Below, piece by piece: positions 49,262-57,464 of a stretch of DNA of 64,000 bases. How positions within the stretch are numbered: the stretch's first letter is position 1; the number at the start of each line of letters is the position of its first letter. Origin of the DNA: a virus; IMG/VR virus record IMGVR_UViG_3300027763_000032, positions 1 to 64,000 of that record; one strand, written 5' to 3'. A program made the translations under genes and the position numbers. The notes under the pieces are model-generated. The model searched no databases. It saw only the letters and a program-made list of their open reading frames with translations, and was not told the origin of the DNA.

Positions 49262-50016
49262 TATTCGTCACCGTATAACGATAGTACCTCCTTAACAGCT
49301 TCGTGACGTTCGATATCTTTCATACCAAACTGGCACACGCTCAATAGATCTAACTGTTTACCGTGTAATCGCTCGCAGAAATCGATCAAGCCATTATCGT
49401 TCAAACGATCAGCTTGACGCAAATCTCCAGTTACGACCATTTTAGAACCTTCACCCAATCTCGTTAGCAACATCTTCATTTGGTTTGGCGTAGCATTTTG
49501 CATTTCGTCTGCAATAATGTATGCTTTCTTGAAGGTGCGACCTCTCATATAAGCTAACGGGCTAATTTCAATTACTCCCTCGCGGATCATGCTCTCGATA
49601 TCCTTAGCGTAATAGTACTCTGCTAACACATCCATAATAGGGCGTGTCCATGGAGCCATTTTTTGCTCAAGGGTTCCGGGAAGGAATCCGTGATCTTCAT
49701 CAACAGAAACAGCAGGGCGTGTAACCACGATTTTATCTACCAACCCTTCTTTGAAGAGTTTGATACCGACTTGGCAGGCGATTAATGTTTTGCCCGTGCC
49801 AGCGGGACCCAGTGCGAAAACTATGTTTTTCGATGGATCTAATAGTTGTAATAGATATTCTTCTTGATTTCGATTGCGTGGAACTACGTGTACGCTACGT
49901 TTTTTCTGTGGAAGATTTTGTGAAAGTGTGTGTTGAAAGGGTTGAAACTCAATCACGTTTGCACGTGGATCGTTAAATCCGTCGTTAAAACGCTTTTTGG
50001 CTCTTTTTGTCGTCAT
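49261..50016 (-). CDS. phoH: PhoH-like ATPase
   Basis: 251 residues on the minus strand. Walker A is GPAGTGKT (70-77), followed by VVTRPAVSVDEDHGFLPG (about 97-114), the Walker B segment IIADE with MQNATPNQM (167-180) and VTGDLRQAD near 194. This is the PhoH/superfamily-1-like ATPase common in T4-like phages, perhaps acting in RNA metabolism; the link to phosphate starvation in phages is weak. A good Shine-Dalgarno AAGGAGAG precedes the start. It is the only leftward gene in the right half of the window, and its 160-base upstream region contains three copies of TGTAGGAC. Confidence 0.92.
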   Translation of the reverse strand: MTTKRAKKRFNDGFNDPRANVIEFQPFQHTLSQNLPQKKRSVHVVPRNRNQEEYLLQLLDPSKNIVFALGPAGTGKTLIACQVGIKLFKEGLVDKIVVTRPAVSVDEDHGFLPGTLEQKMAPWTRPIMDVLAEYYYAKDIESMIREGVIEISPLAYMRGRTFKKAYIIADEMQNATPNQMKMLLTRLGEGSKMVVTGDLRQADRLNDNGLIDFCERLHGKQLDLLSVCQFGMKDIERHEAVKEVLSLYGDE

Positions 50017-50037
50017 TAACTGCTCTCCTTTTGAGGC

Positions 50038-50090
50038 TGTAGGACGTCATTGTCACACTACTCTTTGTAGGACAACTGAGAGGTCCTACA
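50038..50090. repeat. TGTAGGAC repeats in the phoH upstream region
   Basis: TGTAGGAC occurs at 50038-50045 and 50066-50073 on the plus strand and inverted (GTCCTACA) at 50083-50090. The last two form an 8-bp stem with a nine-base loop, within the leader or promoter region of leftward phoH. An operator or RNA element is likely. The remaining intergenic bases show no gene. Confidence 0.55.
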
Positions 50091-50145
50091 CTCATATTTA
50101 AGACATAGATAAAAAACAGAAGTGATACTATATCAAAACAGTCAA

Positions 50146-50153
50146 GATAAATA
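50146..50153 (+). promoter_or_regulatory. T4-type late promoter
   Basis: GATAAATA, 23 bases before ATG 50177, with Shine-Dalgarno AAAGGA between. It drives the rightward late operon that contains the lysis genes. Confidence 0.7.
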
Positions 50154-50176
50154 CATTGACAAAGGATCATTCGAAC

Positions 50177-50737
50177 ATGGCAGACATTTTAGACATTATC
50201 GAGAATATTAGCACAATCTACGAAAGTAATAGTAGCTTGGCTATTCTCAAAGACTACGAACGTGTATTTGACGAGTTAGATCTCTACGTGTTTGAAAACT
50301 GGCAAGACGGCGAACTTATATCAGGTCCGCAAGTAGAACGTCATTGGGTCACTTGCAGTTTCATGTGGCCAAAAGATAAGATGCCTAATCCCGAAGCAGG
50401 CAAGCGACTAACAGAATATGGCTGTAATGTTAAATATAAGAAAGACACACTAATTAAAACTAGAAAAATTCAAAAGCCAGACGACATTCGTCCTGGAACT
50501 AAAAAAGGCAAACTTGACGAGCACCCAATATGGGTTGTTGAGGTTACTATGCCAAAGAAGTTGATGTTAGATATATTCCGTGGATACCACAATCAACTAA
50601 TGGACGATTTGGGTATTGATAAAAACATTACTGCTCCTGAGCTACAGCCGCCGCCTGCAGGAGAAGCGGTACAGGCACAAGAAACACCAGTGGCTCCGGG
50701 AACTGCCGCACCAGAAGGAGCACCAAATGTTGCTTAA
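50177..50737 (+). CDS. Unknown late protein (186 aa)
   Basis: 186 residues from ATG 50177; the TTG at 50156 lies too close to the promoter to be used. It has a helical acidic N-terminus (ILDIIENISTIYESN), a central beta-rich region with HWVTCSFMWPKDKMPNP, and a Pro/Ala/Glu-rich flexible tail from about 155 (ELQPPPAGEAVQAQETP). No motif is recognised. Late expression and the disordered tail fit a virion or assembly protein. Its last bases overlap the next gene, which is translated from an internal AAGGAG. Confidence 0.65.
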   Translation: MADILDIIENISTIYESNSSLAILKDYERVFDELDLYVFENWQDGELISGPQVERHWVTCSFMWPKDKMPNPEAGKRLTEYGCNVKYKKDTLIKTRKIQKPDDIRPGTKKGKLDEHPIWVVEVTMPKKLMLDIFRGYHNQLMDDLGIDKNITAPELQPPPAGEAVQAQETPVAPGTAAPEGAPNVA

Positions 50738-51455
50738 TGAAGATAGTTTACAAGCAGGTGACCTACGAGATCTAGTAGATCATGTATTTGAAGTTGATAG
50801 TTATCGTTCAAAGATGGGCGATGACAAAGACGTAGTGGTATTAAGTTTTACAGTAGAAAGTAAAGATCCGGCAGATGATCTAGTTAACTTTATCGAAAAA
50901 GGTTATCAGTTTGTTTTAGACGCTGATGTAACGCCCGGAGAACTTGCTAACGGCAAATACAAAGTATTTGTTGAACTACAGCGTGATAGGCATGTTGCTG
51001 AACACATTAGCGATTTATTATATGGTGTTAAGAAACTTACTGGTGTAGAAGATTTTAAATTTCGTTACTACAAGAGTTTTGACAGCAAAGATGCTGTCAG
51101 AGAAATGTTAGAAGAAGTTATTCCTAACGATCCAACTACATACGAAGAAAGTATTAAAGAACATAAGATGGAAAGCTATGAGCACTTCTTTGCTAAAGGC
51201 CGTTTAGAAAAAGTTGTAATGGAAGGCAATCTATTGCGAGTCAAAAAGATCTATGCTGATCCTTTACAGTTTAAAGTTATTAGAGCAGGAACACCAGAAA
51301 GCATATTAGAATCTATAGAAGAAAAGATTAATGTCAACGAATGGGCAGAAGTTATCTTTTTGACTAAGTACTTTGGTGACTTTAATATTACCAAATTTGG
51401 TAACAAACTCATGTTCGAAGATAAAGGACATGCAGTATTAATGGAGAGACTATAA
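50727..51455 (+). CDS. Unknown late protein (242 aa)
   Basis: 242 residues from ATG 50727, chosen because AAGGAG lies just upstream and the overlap with the previous gene is then 11 bases; the longer frame from 50616 has neither. The sequence is a mixed alpha/beta soluble protein (DVVVLSFTVESKDPADDL; NITKFGNKLMFEDKGHAVLM). It may be a structural or neck protein given its neighbours, but no family is recognised. The stop overlaps the endolysin start. Confidence 0.65.
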   Translation: MLLNEDSLQAGDLRDLVDHVFEVDSYRSKMGDDKDVVVLSFTVESKDPADDLVNFIEKGYQFVLDADVTPGELANGKYKVFVELQRDRHVAEHISDLLYGVKKLTGVEDFKFRYYKSFDSKDAVREMLEEVIPNDPTTYEESIKEHKMESYEHFFAKGRLEKVVMEGNLLRVKKIYADPLQFKVIRAGTPESILESIEEKINVNEWAEVIFLTKYFGDFNITKFGNKLMFEDKGHAVLMERL

Positions 51456-52093
51456 TGAGCGGATTCGATTTTGATTTTACACAAGCTAAGTTTACAGAAA
51501 TTATTGGTAAGAACCCTTACGCAGACCACTGGTTTGGCGCACTGGCTCAAATATTACCAGACTACGATATTAATACAGTACCGCGTGTTGCGGCTTTCCT
51601 AGCGCAGACAGCACACGAGTCAGGCGGCTATCGTGCTATTAAAGAAAACTTAAACTATAAGGCAGCTACCTTACGTAAGATTTTTCCTAAGTATTTTCCA
51701 GACGATGCAACAGCTAACCACTATGCTAGTCTACCTAACAAACAAGAAGCAATTGCTAATAAAGTATATGGCGGACGTATGGGCAATGGTCCAGAAGAGT
51801 CAGGCGATGGCTATCGCTATTGTGGTCGTGGTCTTATCCAGTTAACTGGTAAGGACAACTACACACGTTACGCACAGAGTTTAGAGATTAGTGTAGAAGA
51901 AGCACAAGAACATTTAACAACTTTTGAAGGTTGTGTACAAAGTGCGGCTTGGTTCTGGGAAGCTAATAATTTAAACCAGTGGGCAGACAAAGGCGACATC
52001 CTAACATTAACAAAACGTATCAACGGCGGTACAATTGGATTAGAAGATCGTATCAAGCATTATAATCATGCTTGTCACGTTCTAGGACATTAA
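51455..52093 (+). CDS. Endolysin, glycoside hydrolase family 19
   Basis: 212 residues. It belongs to the chitinase-like lysozyme family that cleaves peptidoglycan glycan strands. Glu55 in LAQTAHESGGY is the likely general acid, ENLNY follows at about 64, and YCGRGLIQLTGKDNY is the substrate-cleft signature, with a C-terminal LTKRINGG helix. There is no signal peptide, so export to the wall depends on a holin. It is the first recognised gene of a lysis cassette that continues with spanin-like and small membrane proteins. The start overlaps the gene before (TAATG). Confidence 0.92.
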   Translation: MSGFDFDFTQAKFTEIIGKNPYADHWFGALAQILPDYDINTVPRVAAFLAQTAHESGGYRAIKENLNYKAATLRKIFPKYFPDDATANHYASLPNKQEAIANKVYGGRMGNGPEESGDGYRYCGRGLIQLTGKDNYTRYAQSLEISVEEAQEHLTTFEGCVQSAAWFWEANNLNQWADKGDILTLTKRINGGTIGLEDRIKHYNHACHVLGH

Positions 52094-52094
52094 T

Positions 52095-52559
52095 ATGTGG
52101 ATGATGAGCTTCGTACCTGATAGTGTTTTACTATATGTTATAAACACAGTATTACTAGTAGGTGCTGTTGGCTCATTCCTCACTTTCTTTGCATTGAATA
52201 GAATCCTTCGTTGGTTCCCTGCTATTTCTCCTTACTATCTTGTTTTACAAATAGTCAGTGCTGTGTTACTAGTAGGTGGCATTTATCTTAAGGGCGGCTA
52301 TGGTGTTGAGATGTCATGGCGTGAGAAAGTAAAAGAAGCAGAAGCCAAAGTGGCTGCTGTTGAAGAACAAAGTAAAGAGATTAATAAGCAGTTAGAGGCC
52401 GAGCGTAAGAAAAAGCAACAGGTAAAAGTTGAATATTACAATACTGTAAAAACTGAAATTAAAGAAGTTGAAAAACTTATCGATGGTAAGTGCGAACTTG
52501 ATCCCAAGGTAAACGAACTACATAACAAGGCAGCAACTAATCCGGAGAAGGCAAAATGA
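52095..52559 (+). CDS. Putative i-spanin (Rz-like), membrane protein with coiled coil
   Basis: 154 residues. Two hydrophobic segments (about 10-32 and 44-66) are followed by a Lys/Glu-rich coiled coil (about 74-130, AEAKVAAVEEQSKEINKQL) expected to lie in the periplasm. Classical Rz has one membrane helix, so this may be a two-helix variant or combine holin and spanin functions. The gene order endolysin, this protein, lipoprotein is the normal order of a lysis cassette. The stop overlaps the lipoprotein start (ATGA). Confidence 0.65.
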   Translation: MWMMSFVPDSVLLYVINTVLLVGAVGSFLTFFALNRILRWFPAISPYYLVLQIVSAVLLVGGIYLKGGYGVEMSWREKVKEAEAKVAAVEEQSKEINKQLEAERKKKQQVKVEYYNTVKTEIKEVEKLIDGKCELDPKVNELHNKAATNPEKAK

Positions 52560-52825
52560 AAAGACTAGTATTGCTACTTCCAGTGATTTTATTAACAGGA
52601 TGTCTAGCAACTGTGCCAGTGGTACCAACTTGGCCTGATGTGCCTAAAGAATTATTAGAAGCATGTCCAGATTTAAAAACAGTAGATCCCACAAACAATA
52701 AACTAACCGCAGTGTTAGATGTTGTTGCAGATAACTACAGCGAGTATTATGGGTGTAAATCTAAAGTAGAAGACTGGATTACTTGGTATAACAGTCAACA
52801 AAAACTTTGGAAAACGCTTAAATAA
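52556..52825 (+). CDS. Putative o-spanin (Rz1-like lipoprotein)
   Basis: 89 residues with a textbook lipoprotein signal: basic MKR, hydrophobic LVLLLPVILL and lipobox LTGC with Cys16. The mature part is Pro-rich at first (TVPVVPTWPDVP) and then helical. It overlaps the coiled-coil membrane protein by ATGA, as Rz/Rz1 pairs often do. It should be anchored in the outer membrane and join the inner-membrane partner to disrupt the outer membrane at lysis. Confidence 0.75.
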   Translation: MKRLVLLLPVILLTGCLATVPVVPTWPDVPKELLEACPDLKTVDPTNNKLTAVLDVVADNYSEYYGCKSKVEDWITWYNSQQKLWKTLK

Positions 52826-52846
52826 AGTTAGTACATTAAGGAGCGA

Positions 52847-53146
52847 ATGATGGAAGATAAGAAGTTAGTAAAATGGTTAGCACTACTATTACTACTGCCC
52901 TTGTGTCTGGCAGTTTTTAGCGGTGACAGATATCGCTACCCTTGCCAAGACCCAAACAACTGGGATAAGGATTTTTGTAAAATGCCGGTTTGTGATGTAA
53001 ATAGAACATGCCCGGAACATATTTTTAAAGGGCAACGCGACCCAAGATTAGGACCCCCAAAAGATGGACAAACTCAAGCAACTACTACTCCAGCTCCGCA
53101 AGCGAGTTTTGGACCTACTACACAAGGAGCAAACTGTGGAAAATAA
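52847..53146 (+). CDS. Small secreted or membrane-anchored Cys-containing protein, unknown
   Basis: 99 residues from ATG 52847 or 52850; AAGGAG fits 52850 better by spacing. A hydrophobic N-terminal segment (WLALLLLLPLCLAVFSG) is followed by a short domain with six cysteines (YPCQDP...DFCKMPVCDVNRTC) and a Pro/Thr/Gln-rich tail. It is likely exported, with disulfides in the periplasm. Located in the lysis cassette. Family not identified. Confidence 0.65.
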   Translation: MMEDKKLVKWLALLLLLPLCLAVFSGDRYRYPCQDPNNWDKDFCKMPVCDVNRTCPEHIFKGQRDPRLGPPKDGQTQATTTPAPQASFGPTTQGANCGK

Positions 53147-53666
53147 TAATGTACCTTTAATATATACTGAAGAGCAGTTAATGGCTCGACTAAAATTCTT
53201 TATCGGCATTTGTCTATCATTGACATTGTTTGGTATTGTATTTGTTGTGTTGTACTCATTGATATTTGTAACGCAACCGTTAAACGCTATCAGTCCAATT
53301 GACCAAAAGTTCTTTGAGTTAATTATTCCTATTGCTACATTCTTAACAGGTACACTAAGTGGTATCATGTTAGCAAGTCCAGGCGATAAAGAAGCACAGA
53401 AGCAGGCATTGACCGCGGCAAATGCAGGTTGGTCTAAGCCGCCGACACCAATTGCACCTACCCCAAGTACGCCAATGAGCGGTGGATTTGGTAGCGCACC
53501 GCTAGGCGGAAATAGTGCAAGTACATTTGGCGGCAACACAAATCAATTTACAGCACCCCCAGCAAGCACAAGTTTTGCGGCACCAGCAAGTTGGGGAACA
53601 ACCCCAATAGCAACAACAGCAAGTGGTAAAGCTATTGTTCCAGACTTACCACAACCAGAACTATAA
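53136..53666 (+). CDS. Membrane protein with Pro/Thr/Ala-rich tail, unknown
   Basis: 176 residues starting at GTG 53136, chosen because AAGGAG lies seven bases upstream and the overlap is then 11 bases (an ATG at 53064 would overlap by 83). Two hydrophobic segments (about 20-45 and 60-82) are followed by a low-complexity Pro/Gly/Ser/Thr tail (PTPIAPTPSTPMSGGFG). The topology resembles a holin- or scaffold-like membrane anchor. It belongs to the membrane-protein run after the spanins. Confidence 0.6.
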   Translation: MENNNVPLIYTEEQLMARLKFFIGICLSLTLFGIVFVVLYSLIFVTQPLNAISPIDQKFFELIIPIATFLTGTLSGIMLASPGDKEAQKQALTAANAGWSKPPTPIAPTPSTPMSGGFGSAPLGGNSASTFGGNTNQFTAPPASTSFAAPASWGTTPIATTASGKAIVPDLPQPEL

Positions 53667-53678
53667 TAGGAGCGAGAC

Positions 53679-53822
53679 ATGTTAGAAACATTATTTTATA
53701 TTTTAATCGGAGCATTCATTGGTTGGAACTTTCCTCAACCACAATATGCAAAAGATATCCAGGCCAAATATTTACAAAAATATATTGATGGCTTAAAATC
53801 AATACTGTTCTTTTGGAAATAA
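53679..53822 (+). CDS. Small 47-aa membrane peptide
   Basis: ATG 53679 has Shine-Dalgarno AGGAG at good spacing, and the frame runs 47 codons to TAA at 53820-53822. Residues 4-18 are hydrophobic (TLFYILIGAFIGWNF) and the rest is amphipathic and basic. It is tightly packed between two membrane-protein genes, which supports reality. It could be a small holin-associated or antiholin peptide; there is no direct evidence. Confidence 0.6.
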   Translation: MLETLFYILIGAFIGWNFPQPQYAKDIQAKYLQKYIDGLKSILFFWK

Positions 53823-53824
53823 TT

Positions 53825-54052
53825 ATGAACTGGCTATCGAGTATGTTATCAGACGGCGACAACGGAAGCGTTAGTAGCAAACGAGTAGTTACTCTATTGG
53901 CGTTCATCATGTGCGGCATTGCTTTTATAGTGGACTTGTTCACTGTATACAAAGCAGATCCACATTTATTTGATGCTATGATGTACATAGCTATCGCAGG
54001 GTTAGGATTTACAGCAAGCGAAAAGTTTGCTTCAAAAACACAAGGAAAATAA
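53825..54052 (+). CDS. Putative holin-like small membrane protein
   Basis: 75 residues from ATG 53825. Two membrane segments (about 24-42 and 51-66, VVTLLAFIMCGIAFIVDLF and AMMYIAIAGLGFTA) are preceded by a short polar head (LSDGDNGSVSSKR) and followed by a basic tail. Length and topology fit two-helix (class II-like) holins, and the position in the lysis cassette agrees. The Shine-Dalgarno is weak, so translation may be coupled to the 47-aa gene three bases upstream. Confidence 0.55.
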   Translation: MNWLSSMLSDGDNGSVSSKRVVTLLAFIMCGIAFIVDLFTVYKADPHLFDAMMYIAIAGLGFTASEKFASKTQGK

Positions 54053-54053
54053 A

Positions 54054-54257
54054 ATGAAAAAATTATTAGCATTATTAGCATTATGCGTGGCTAGTACAGC
54101 ATTTGCAGGCGGAGAAATGAAAGAAGTCTGTACAGATAAGAAAGACAAAGCCGGAAAAGTAGTAAACGGCAAGGATGGTAAACCTGTACAAGAGTGTAAA
54201 AAAATCAAAGTTCACAAGAAAGTGGAAGGTGAAAAAGTTCCAGACGGCAAGAAATAA
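54054..54257 (+). CDS. Small periplasmic basic protein
   Basis: 67 residues from ATG 54054. A classical signal peptide (MKKLLALLALCVASTAFAGG) has a signal peptidase I site after AFA. The mature ~48 residues are highly Lys/Glu-rich with two cysteines (EVCTDKKD...VQECKKIKV), which could form a disulfide. A secreted protein at the end of the lysis operon may alter the envelope; the role is unknown. The operon ends at the hairpin promoter that follows. Confidence 0.65.
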   Translation: MKKLLALLALCVASTAFAGGEMKEVCTDKKDKAGKVVNGKDGKPVQECKKIKVHKKVEGEKVPDGKK

Positions 54258-54265
54258 TATTTCTC

Positions 54266-54312
54266 TTGACATAAGTAAAAAGGTATAGTATAATGACTAC
54301 TATGCCTTTTTT
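54266..54312 (+). promoter_or_regulatory. Combined terminator hairpin and sigma70 promoter
   Basis: TTGACA (54266-54271), 17-bp spacer, TATAAT (54289-54294). A 14-bp inverted repeat (54277-54290 with 54298-54311, one G-U) ends in a T-run, so read-through RNA forms an intrinsic-terminator-like hairpin. The -10 straddles the left arm and the seven-base loop. The downstream gene is the dnaJ-like one. Confidence 0.75.
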
Positions 54313-54329
54313 CACCAATAAAATAAAAT

Positions 54330-55160
54330 ATGGACTATTATAATGTATTAGGCGTTCCTAGAGGTGCTAGCCCCGAGGACATTAAAAAAGCCTATAGAAA
54401 ACTAGCCGCCGTACATCATCCAGATAGAGGTGGTGATACACAACAGTTTCAACAACTGCAAGAAGCATACGCAACACTCAGTGACGATCAAAAACGTGCA
54501 GAGTACGACAACCCACAACCACAATTTGGCGGGCCTGGTGGATTCCACTTTAATACCGGAAATATGAATGATATTTTTGGAGGTATGTTTGGGGGACCGT
54601 TTGGAGGATTCCAGCAACAGAGAATGATGCGTAAAAATAAATCTATTAACATTACTGTGCAAATGACTCTTAAAGATATTTTACATGGTAAGGATGTTAT
54701 TGGCAGTATTCGATTGCCTTCCGGTAGAGAACAAGCACTTCAACTTAAAATCCCTCGCGGTGTTGCAATGGGAGATAGTATTAGATTCCACGAAATGGGA
54801 GATGATACTCATCCGCAATTACAGCGTGGAGACCTAATTGCTGTTATTCAAGAAATACCGCATCCACAATTTGAACGCAGGGGAGCAGACCTTTACACTA
54901 CTGCTCCAATATCTGTATTTGATACAATGCTAGGAACATCAATTAAGATTCAAACTATAGAAGATTCAACATTAGATATTACTATACCAGTAGGTATCAA
55001 TCCAGGTACTACTATGTCATGCCATCAATATGGATTGCCTATTGGTATGCACGAACATCGACGTGGTAATTTATATGTTAAAATTGATGTTGTTGTCCCA
55101 AAATCAATAGACTATGAAGATACCGAAACATTGAGGCAATTAAAAGCCAAGTACGGTTGA
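54330..55160 (+). CDS. DnaJ-like co-chaperone (CbpA/type II, no zinc finger)
   Basis: 276 residues. It has a J domain with HPD at 30-32 (residues 1-65), a Gly/Phe-rich linker (about 70-98, GGPGGFHF, GGMFGGPFGGF), then two C-terminal substrate-binding barrels (about 105-262) with RGDLIAVIQEIPHPQFERRGADLY. The four CxxCxGxG repeats of type I DnaJ are absent, so it resembles CbpA/DjlA-type II proteins. It would recruit host DnaK to phage or host clients. It has its own promoter and is followed by the ClpA-like gene, an apparent proteostasis pair. Confidence 0.9.
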   Translation: MDYYNVLGVPRGASPEDIKKAYRKLAAVHHPDRGGDTQQFQQLQEAYATLSDDQKRAEYDNPQPQFGGPGGFHFNTGNMNDIFGGMFGGPFGGFQQQRMMRKNKSINITVQMTLKDILHGKDVIGSIRLPSGREQALQLKIPRGVAMGDSIRFHEMGDDTHPQLQRGDLIAVIQEIPHPQFERRGADLYTTAPISVFDTMLGTSIKIQTIEDSTLDITIPVGINPGTTMSCHQYGLPIGMHEHRRGNLYVKIDVVVPKSIDYEDTETLRQLKAKYG

Positions 55161-55184
55161 CAAGTATTTTAATTCGTGTATAAT
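55157..55184 (+). promoter_or_regulatory. Sigma70-type promoter for the clpA-like gene
   Basis: TTGACA (55157-55162), 16-bp spacer, TATAAT (55179-55184). The -35 overlaps the stop codon of the dnaJ-like gene. A Shine-Dalgarno AAGGAA precedes ATG 55212. Confidence 0.75.
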
Positions 55185-55211
55185 TAACTCATCATAACCC
55201 AAGGAAACGTA

Positions 55212-57464
55212 ATGGTAGAACCAAGTGATCAATTACAACAAGTATTTGAAAAAGCAGTTGAAGACTGTAAAAAACTTTCGCATGAATATGTAACACTAGA
55301 ACATTTAGTCTATGCTATGCTATGCGAAGAAAAGTTCTTTGAGCTATTGACAAACTTTGGTGCTGATACATCATATATCAAAACCAATTTAGAACACTAT
55401 TTGAAAAATAATCTTGACGAGATTAAAATTGAAAATGCTTCAAAGGGATTTAAACCCAAGAAAACGCAGACAGTTGAGCGTGTACTTAATCGTGCATTTA
55501 CACAGGTCCTGTTTAGCGGCCGTCAAAGCATAGAGCTAGTTGATGTATTCTTAAGCATCCTTAGTGAGAAGCGTAGCTATGCAGTCTACTATATTAATAA
55601 AGGCGGTATTGAGCGCGATAAGTTTGCTGACTTTGTCAACAACGAACTCAACGAAGAGGAAGAAGATACAGTAGTAGATGCACAAAGCGAAAAAGCTCTG
55701 CGAGCATTTACAACCAATCTTAACGATCAAGTTAAGAAAGCTAAAATTGATCCAGTTATCGGTCGAGTTGAAGAGCTTGAACAGATTGCTCTTGGCTTAG
55801 GTCGTCGTACTAAAAACAATGTATTGCTAGTTGGTGATCCTGGTGTTGGTAAGACTGCCATTGCCGAAGGACTGGCATTTAATATTATTCACGGTCAAGT
55901 TCCAGAATTCTTAAAAGAATATACAGTCTATAACTTAGACATCAGTGCTATGCTTGCTGGTAGCAAGTATCGCGGTGACTTTGAAGAACGTTTTAAACTA
56001 GTTCTCAAAGCATTGGGTACTAAAGGTAAAACTGTTTTGTTCATTGACGAAGCACACATGATCAGTGGTGCCGGTGCTGGCGGTAGTAATAGTAGCAATG
56101 ACCTTGCTAACATGATGAAGCCTGCACTAAGCAAAGGCAACATTAAAGTTGTAGCATCAACTACTTGGGAAGAATATCGCAAGTACTTTGAAAAGGATCG
56201 TGCATTGATGCGTCGATTCCAACGCATTACTATTGACGAGCCTACTCCAGAAATGGCTATTGAGATTCTCAAAGGTATTAAGAAGTACTATGAAAAGCAC
56301 CACAATGCTACTATTACCGATGCCGCAGTTGAGACCGCAGTTAAGTTAAGTGTTAAGTATCTAACTGATCGTAAGTTACCTGATAAAGCTATTGACTTGA
56401 TTGATGTTGCTTGCTCACGCTTTAACATTAAACAAGTCGACAACAGAAATGTTGACGTAGCTGAAATTCAGTTTGAGCTTGCTAAGATGGCCAACCTTCC
56501 TGAAGAAACTGTTAAGGAAAAAGAAAGCGAAAATCTTGCTAGCCTTGAAAAGAATCTTAAAGGCGAAGTATATGGTCAAGACGAAGCTATTACTGAAGTT
56601 GTTGACAAGATCCTTGTTGCACAGGCGGGCCTAAAAGCAGAAAACAAACCTATTGGATCATTTGTGTTTATGGGACCAACTGGTGTTGGTAAGACTGAAG
56701 CCGCAAAACAGTTAGCTAGACAGCTAGGTGTGCCGATGATCCGCTTTGATATGAGTGAGTATCAAGAGAAACATTCAGTAAGCAAGTTGATTGGTAGTCC
56801 TCCTGGCTATGTTGGCTTTGAAGAAAATGCAGGTCAATTGATTACCAAGCTACAAGAACAACCACATTGTGTTCTATTACTTGATGAGATTGAAAAGTCA
56901 CACCCAGATGTGTCAACTATCTTGTTACAGTTAATGGACAATGGTAAAGTTACAGGATCAAATGGTAAAGAAGCCGACTGCCGTAACGTAGTGCTTATCA
57001 TGACTACTAACTTAGGTGCGGCTGATGCTGATCGCAACATTATCGGTTTTGGTAGTCAAGAGAATGATTACGAAGATAAAGAACTTAAGAAGTTCTTTGC
57101 TCCAGAGTTCCGTAATCGTTTAGATGGTATTATTACATTCAGTAAGTTAAGCAAAGAAACAATGATCAAGATTGTTGGCAAGTTCCTAGTAGAACTTAAA
57201 GCACAGGTCAACGATAAGGGCATTACTGTTACTATTAGCAACGAAGCTATTGACTACTTGGTAGAAAAAGGCTTTGATAGCAAAATGGGTGCTAGACCTT
57301 TACAACGTGTTATTGACAAAGACGTTAAGCGTCCATTGTCACGTGAGATGTTGTTTGGTAATCTAAAAGACGGTGGTGCTGTTGAAATTGACGTTAATGA
57401 CTCTGGTATTATATTAAAAGTTAAACAGCATGTATCAGAAGAAAACTACCAAACTGTTCTTTAA
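55212..57464 (+). CDS. clpA: ClpA-type AAA+ protein unfoldase
   Basis: 750 residues, close to E. coli ClpA in length. It has an N-domain (1-150), AAA module 1 with Walker A GDPGVGKT (208-215) and Walker B LFIDEA (276-281), no ClpB-type coiled-coil insert, and AAA module 2 with GPTGVGKT (488-495) and VLLLDEI (554-560). RNIIGFGSQEN contains an IGF tripeptide (611-613) at the ClpP-docking loop, which argues for a protease partner rather than a disaggregase. The phage ClpP at 6323 is the obvious partner, though host ClpP is possible. It has its own promoter and follows the dnaJ-like gene. Confidence 0.93.
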   Translation: MVEPSDQLQQVFEKAVEDCKKLSHEYVTLEHLVYAMLCEEKFFELLTNFGADTSYIKTNLEHYLKNNLDEIKIENASKGFKPKKTQTVERVLNRAFTQVLFSGRQSIELVDVFLSILSEKRSYAVYYINKGGIERDKFADFVNNELNEEEEDTVVDAQSEKALRAFTTNLNDQVKKAKIDPVIGRVEELEQIALGLGRRTKNNVLLVGDPGVGKTAIAEGLAFNIIHGQVPEFLKEYTVYNLDISAMLAGSKYRGDFEERFKLVLKALGTKGKTVLFIDEAHMISGAGAGGSNSSNDLANMMKPALSKGNIKVVASTTWEEYRKYFEKDRALMRRFQRITIDEPTPEMAIEILKGIKKYYEKHHNATITDAAVETAVKLSVKYLTDRKLPDKAIDLIDVACSRFNIKQVDNRNVDVAEIQFELAKMANLPEETVKEKESENLASLEKNLKGEVYGQDEAITEVVDKILVAQAGLKAENKPIGSFVFMGPTGVGKTEAAKQLARQLGVPMIRFDMSEYQEKHSVSKLIGSPPGYVGFEENAGQLITKLQEQPHCVLLLDEIEKSHPDVSTILLQLMDNGKVTGSNGKEADCRNVVLIMTTNLGAADADRNIIGFGSQENDYEDKELKKFFAPEFRNRLDGIITFSKLSKETMIKIVGKFLVELKAQVNDKGITVTISNEAIDYLVEKGFDSKMGARPLQRVIDKDVKRPLSREMLFGNLKDGGAVEIDVNDSGIILKVKQHVSEENYQTVL

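Noticed and set aside
50616-50726. N-terminal extension of the gene ending at 51455
   Set aside because: No Shine-Dalgarno and antithetical composition; ATG 50727 has AAGGAG and a short overlap.
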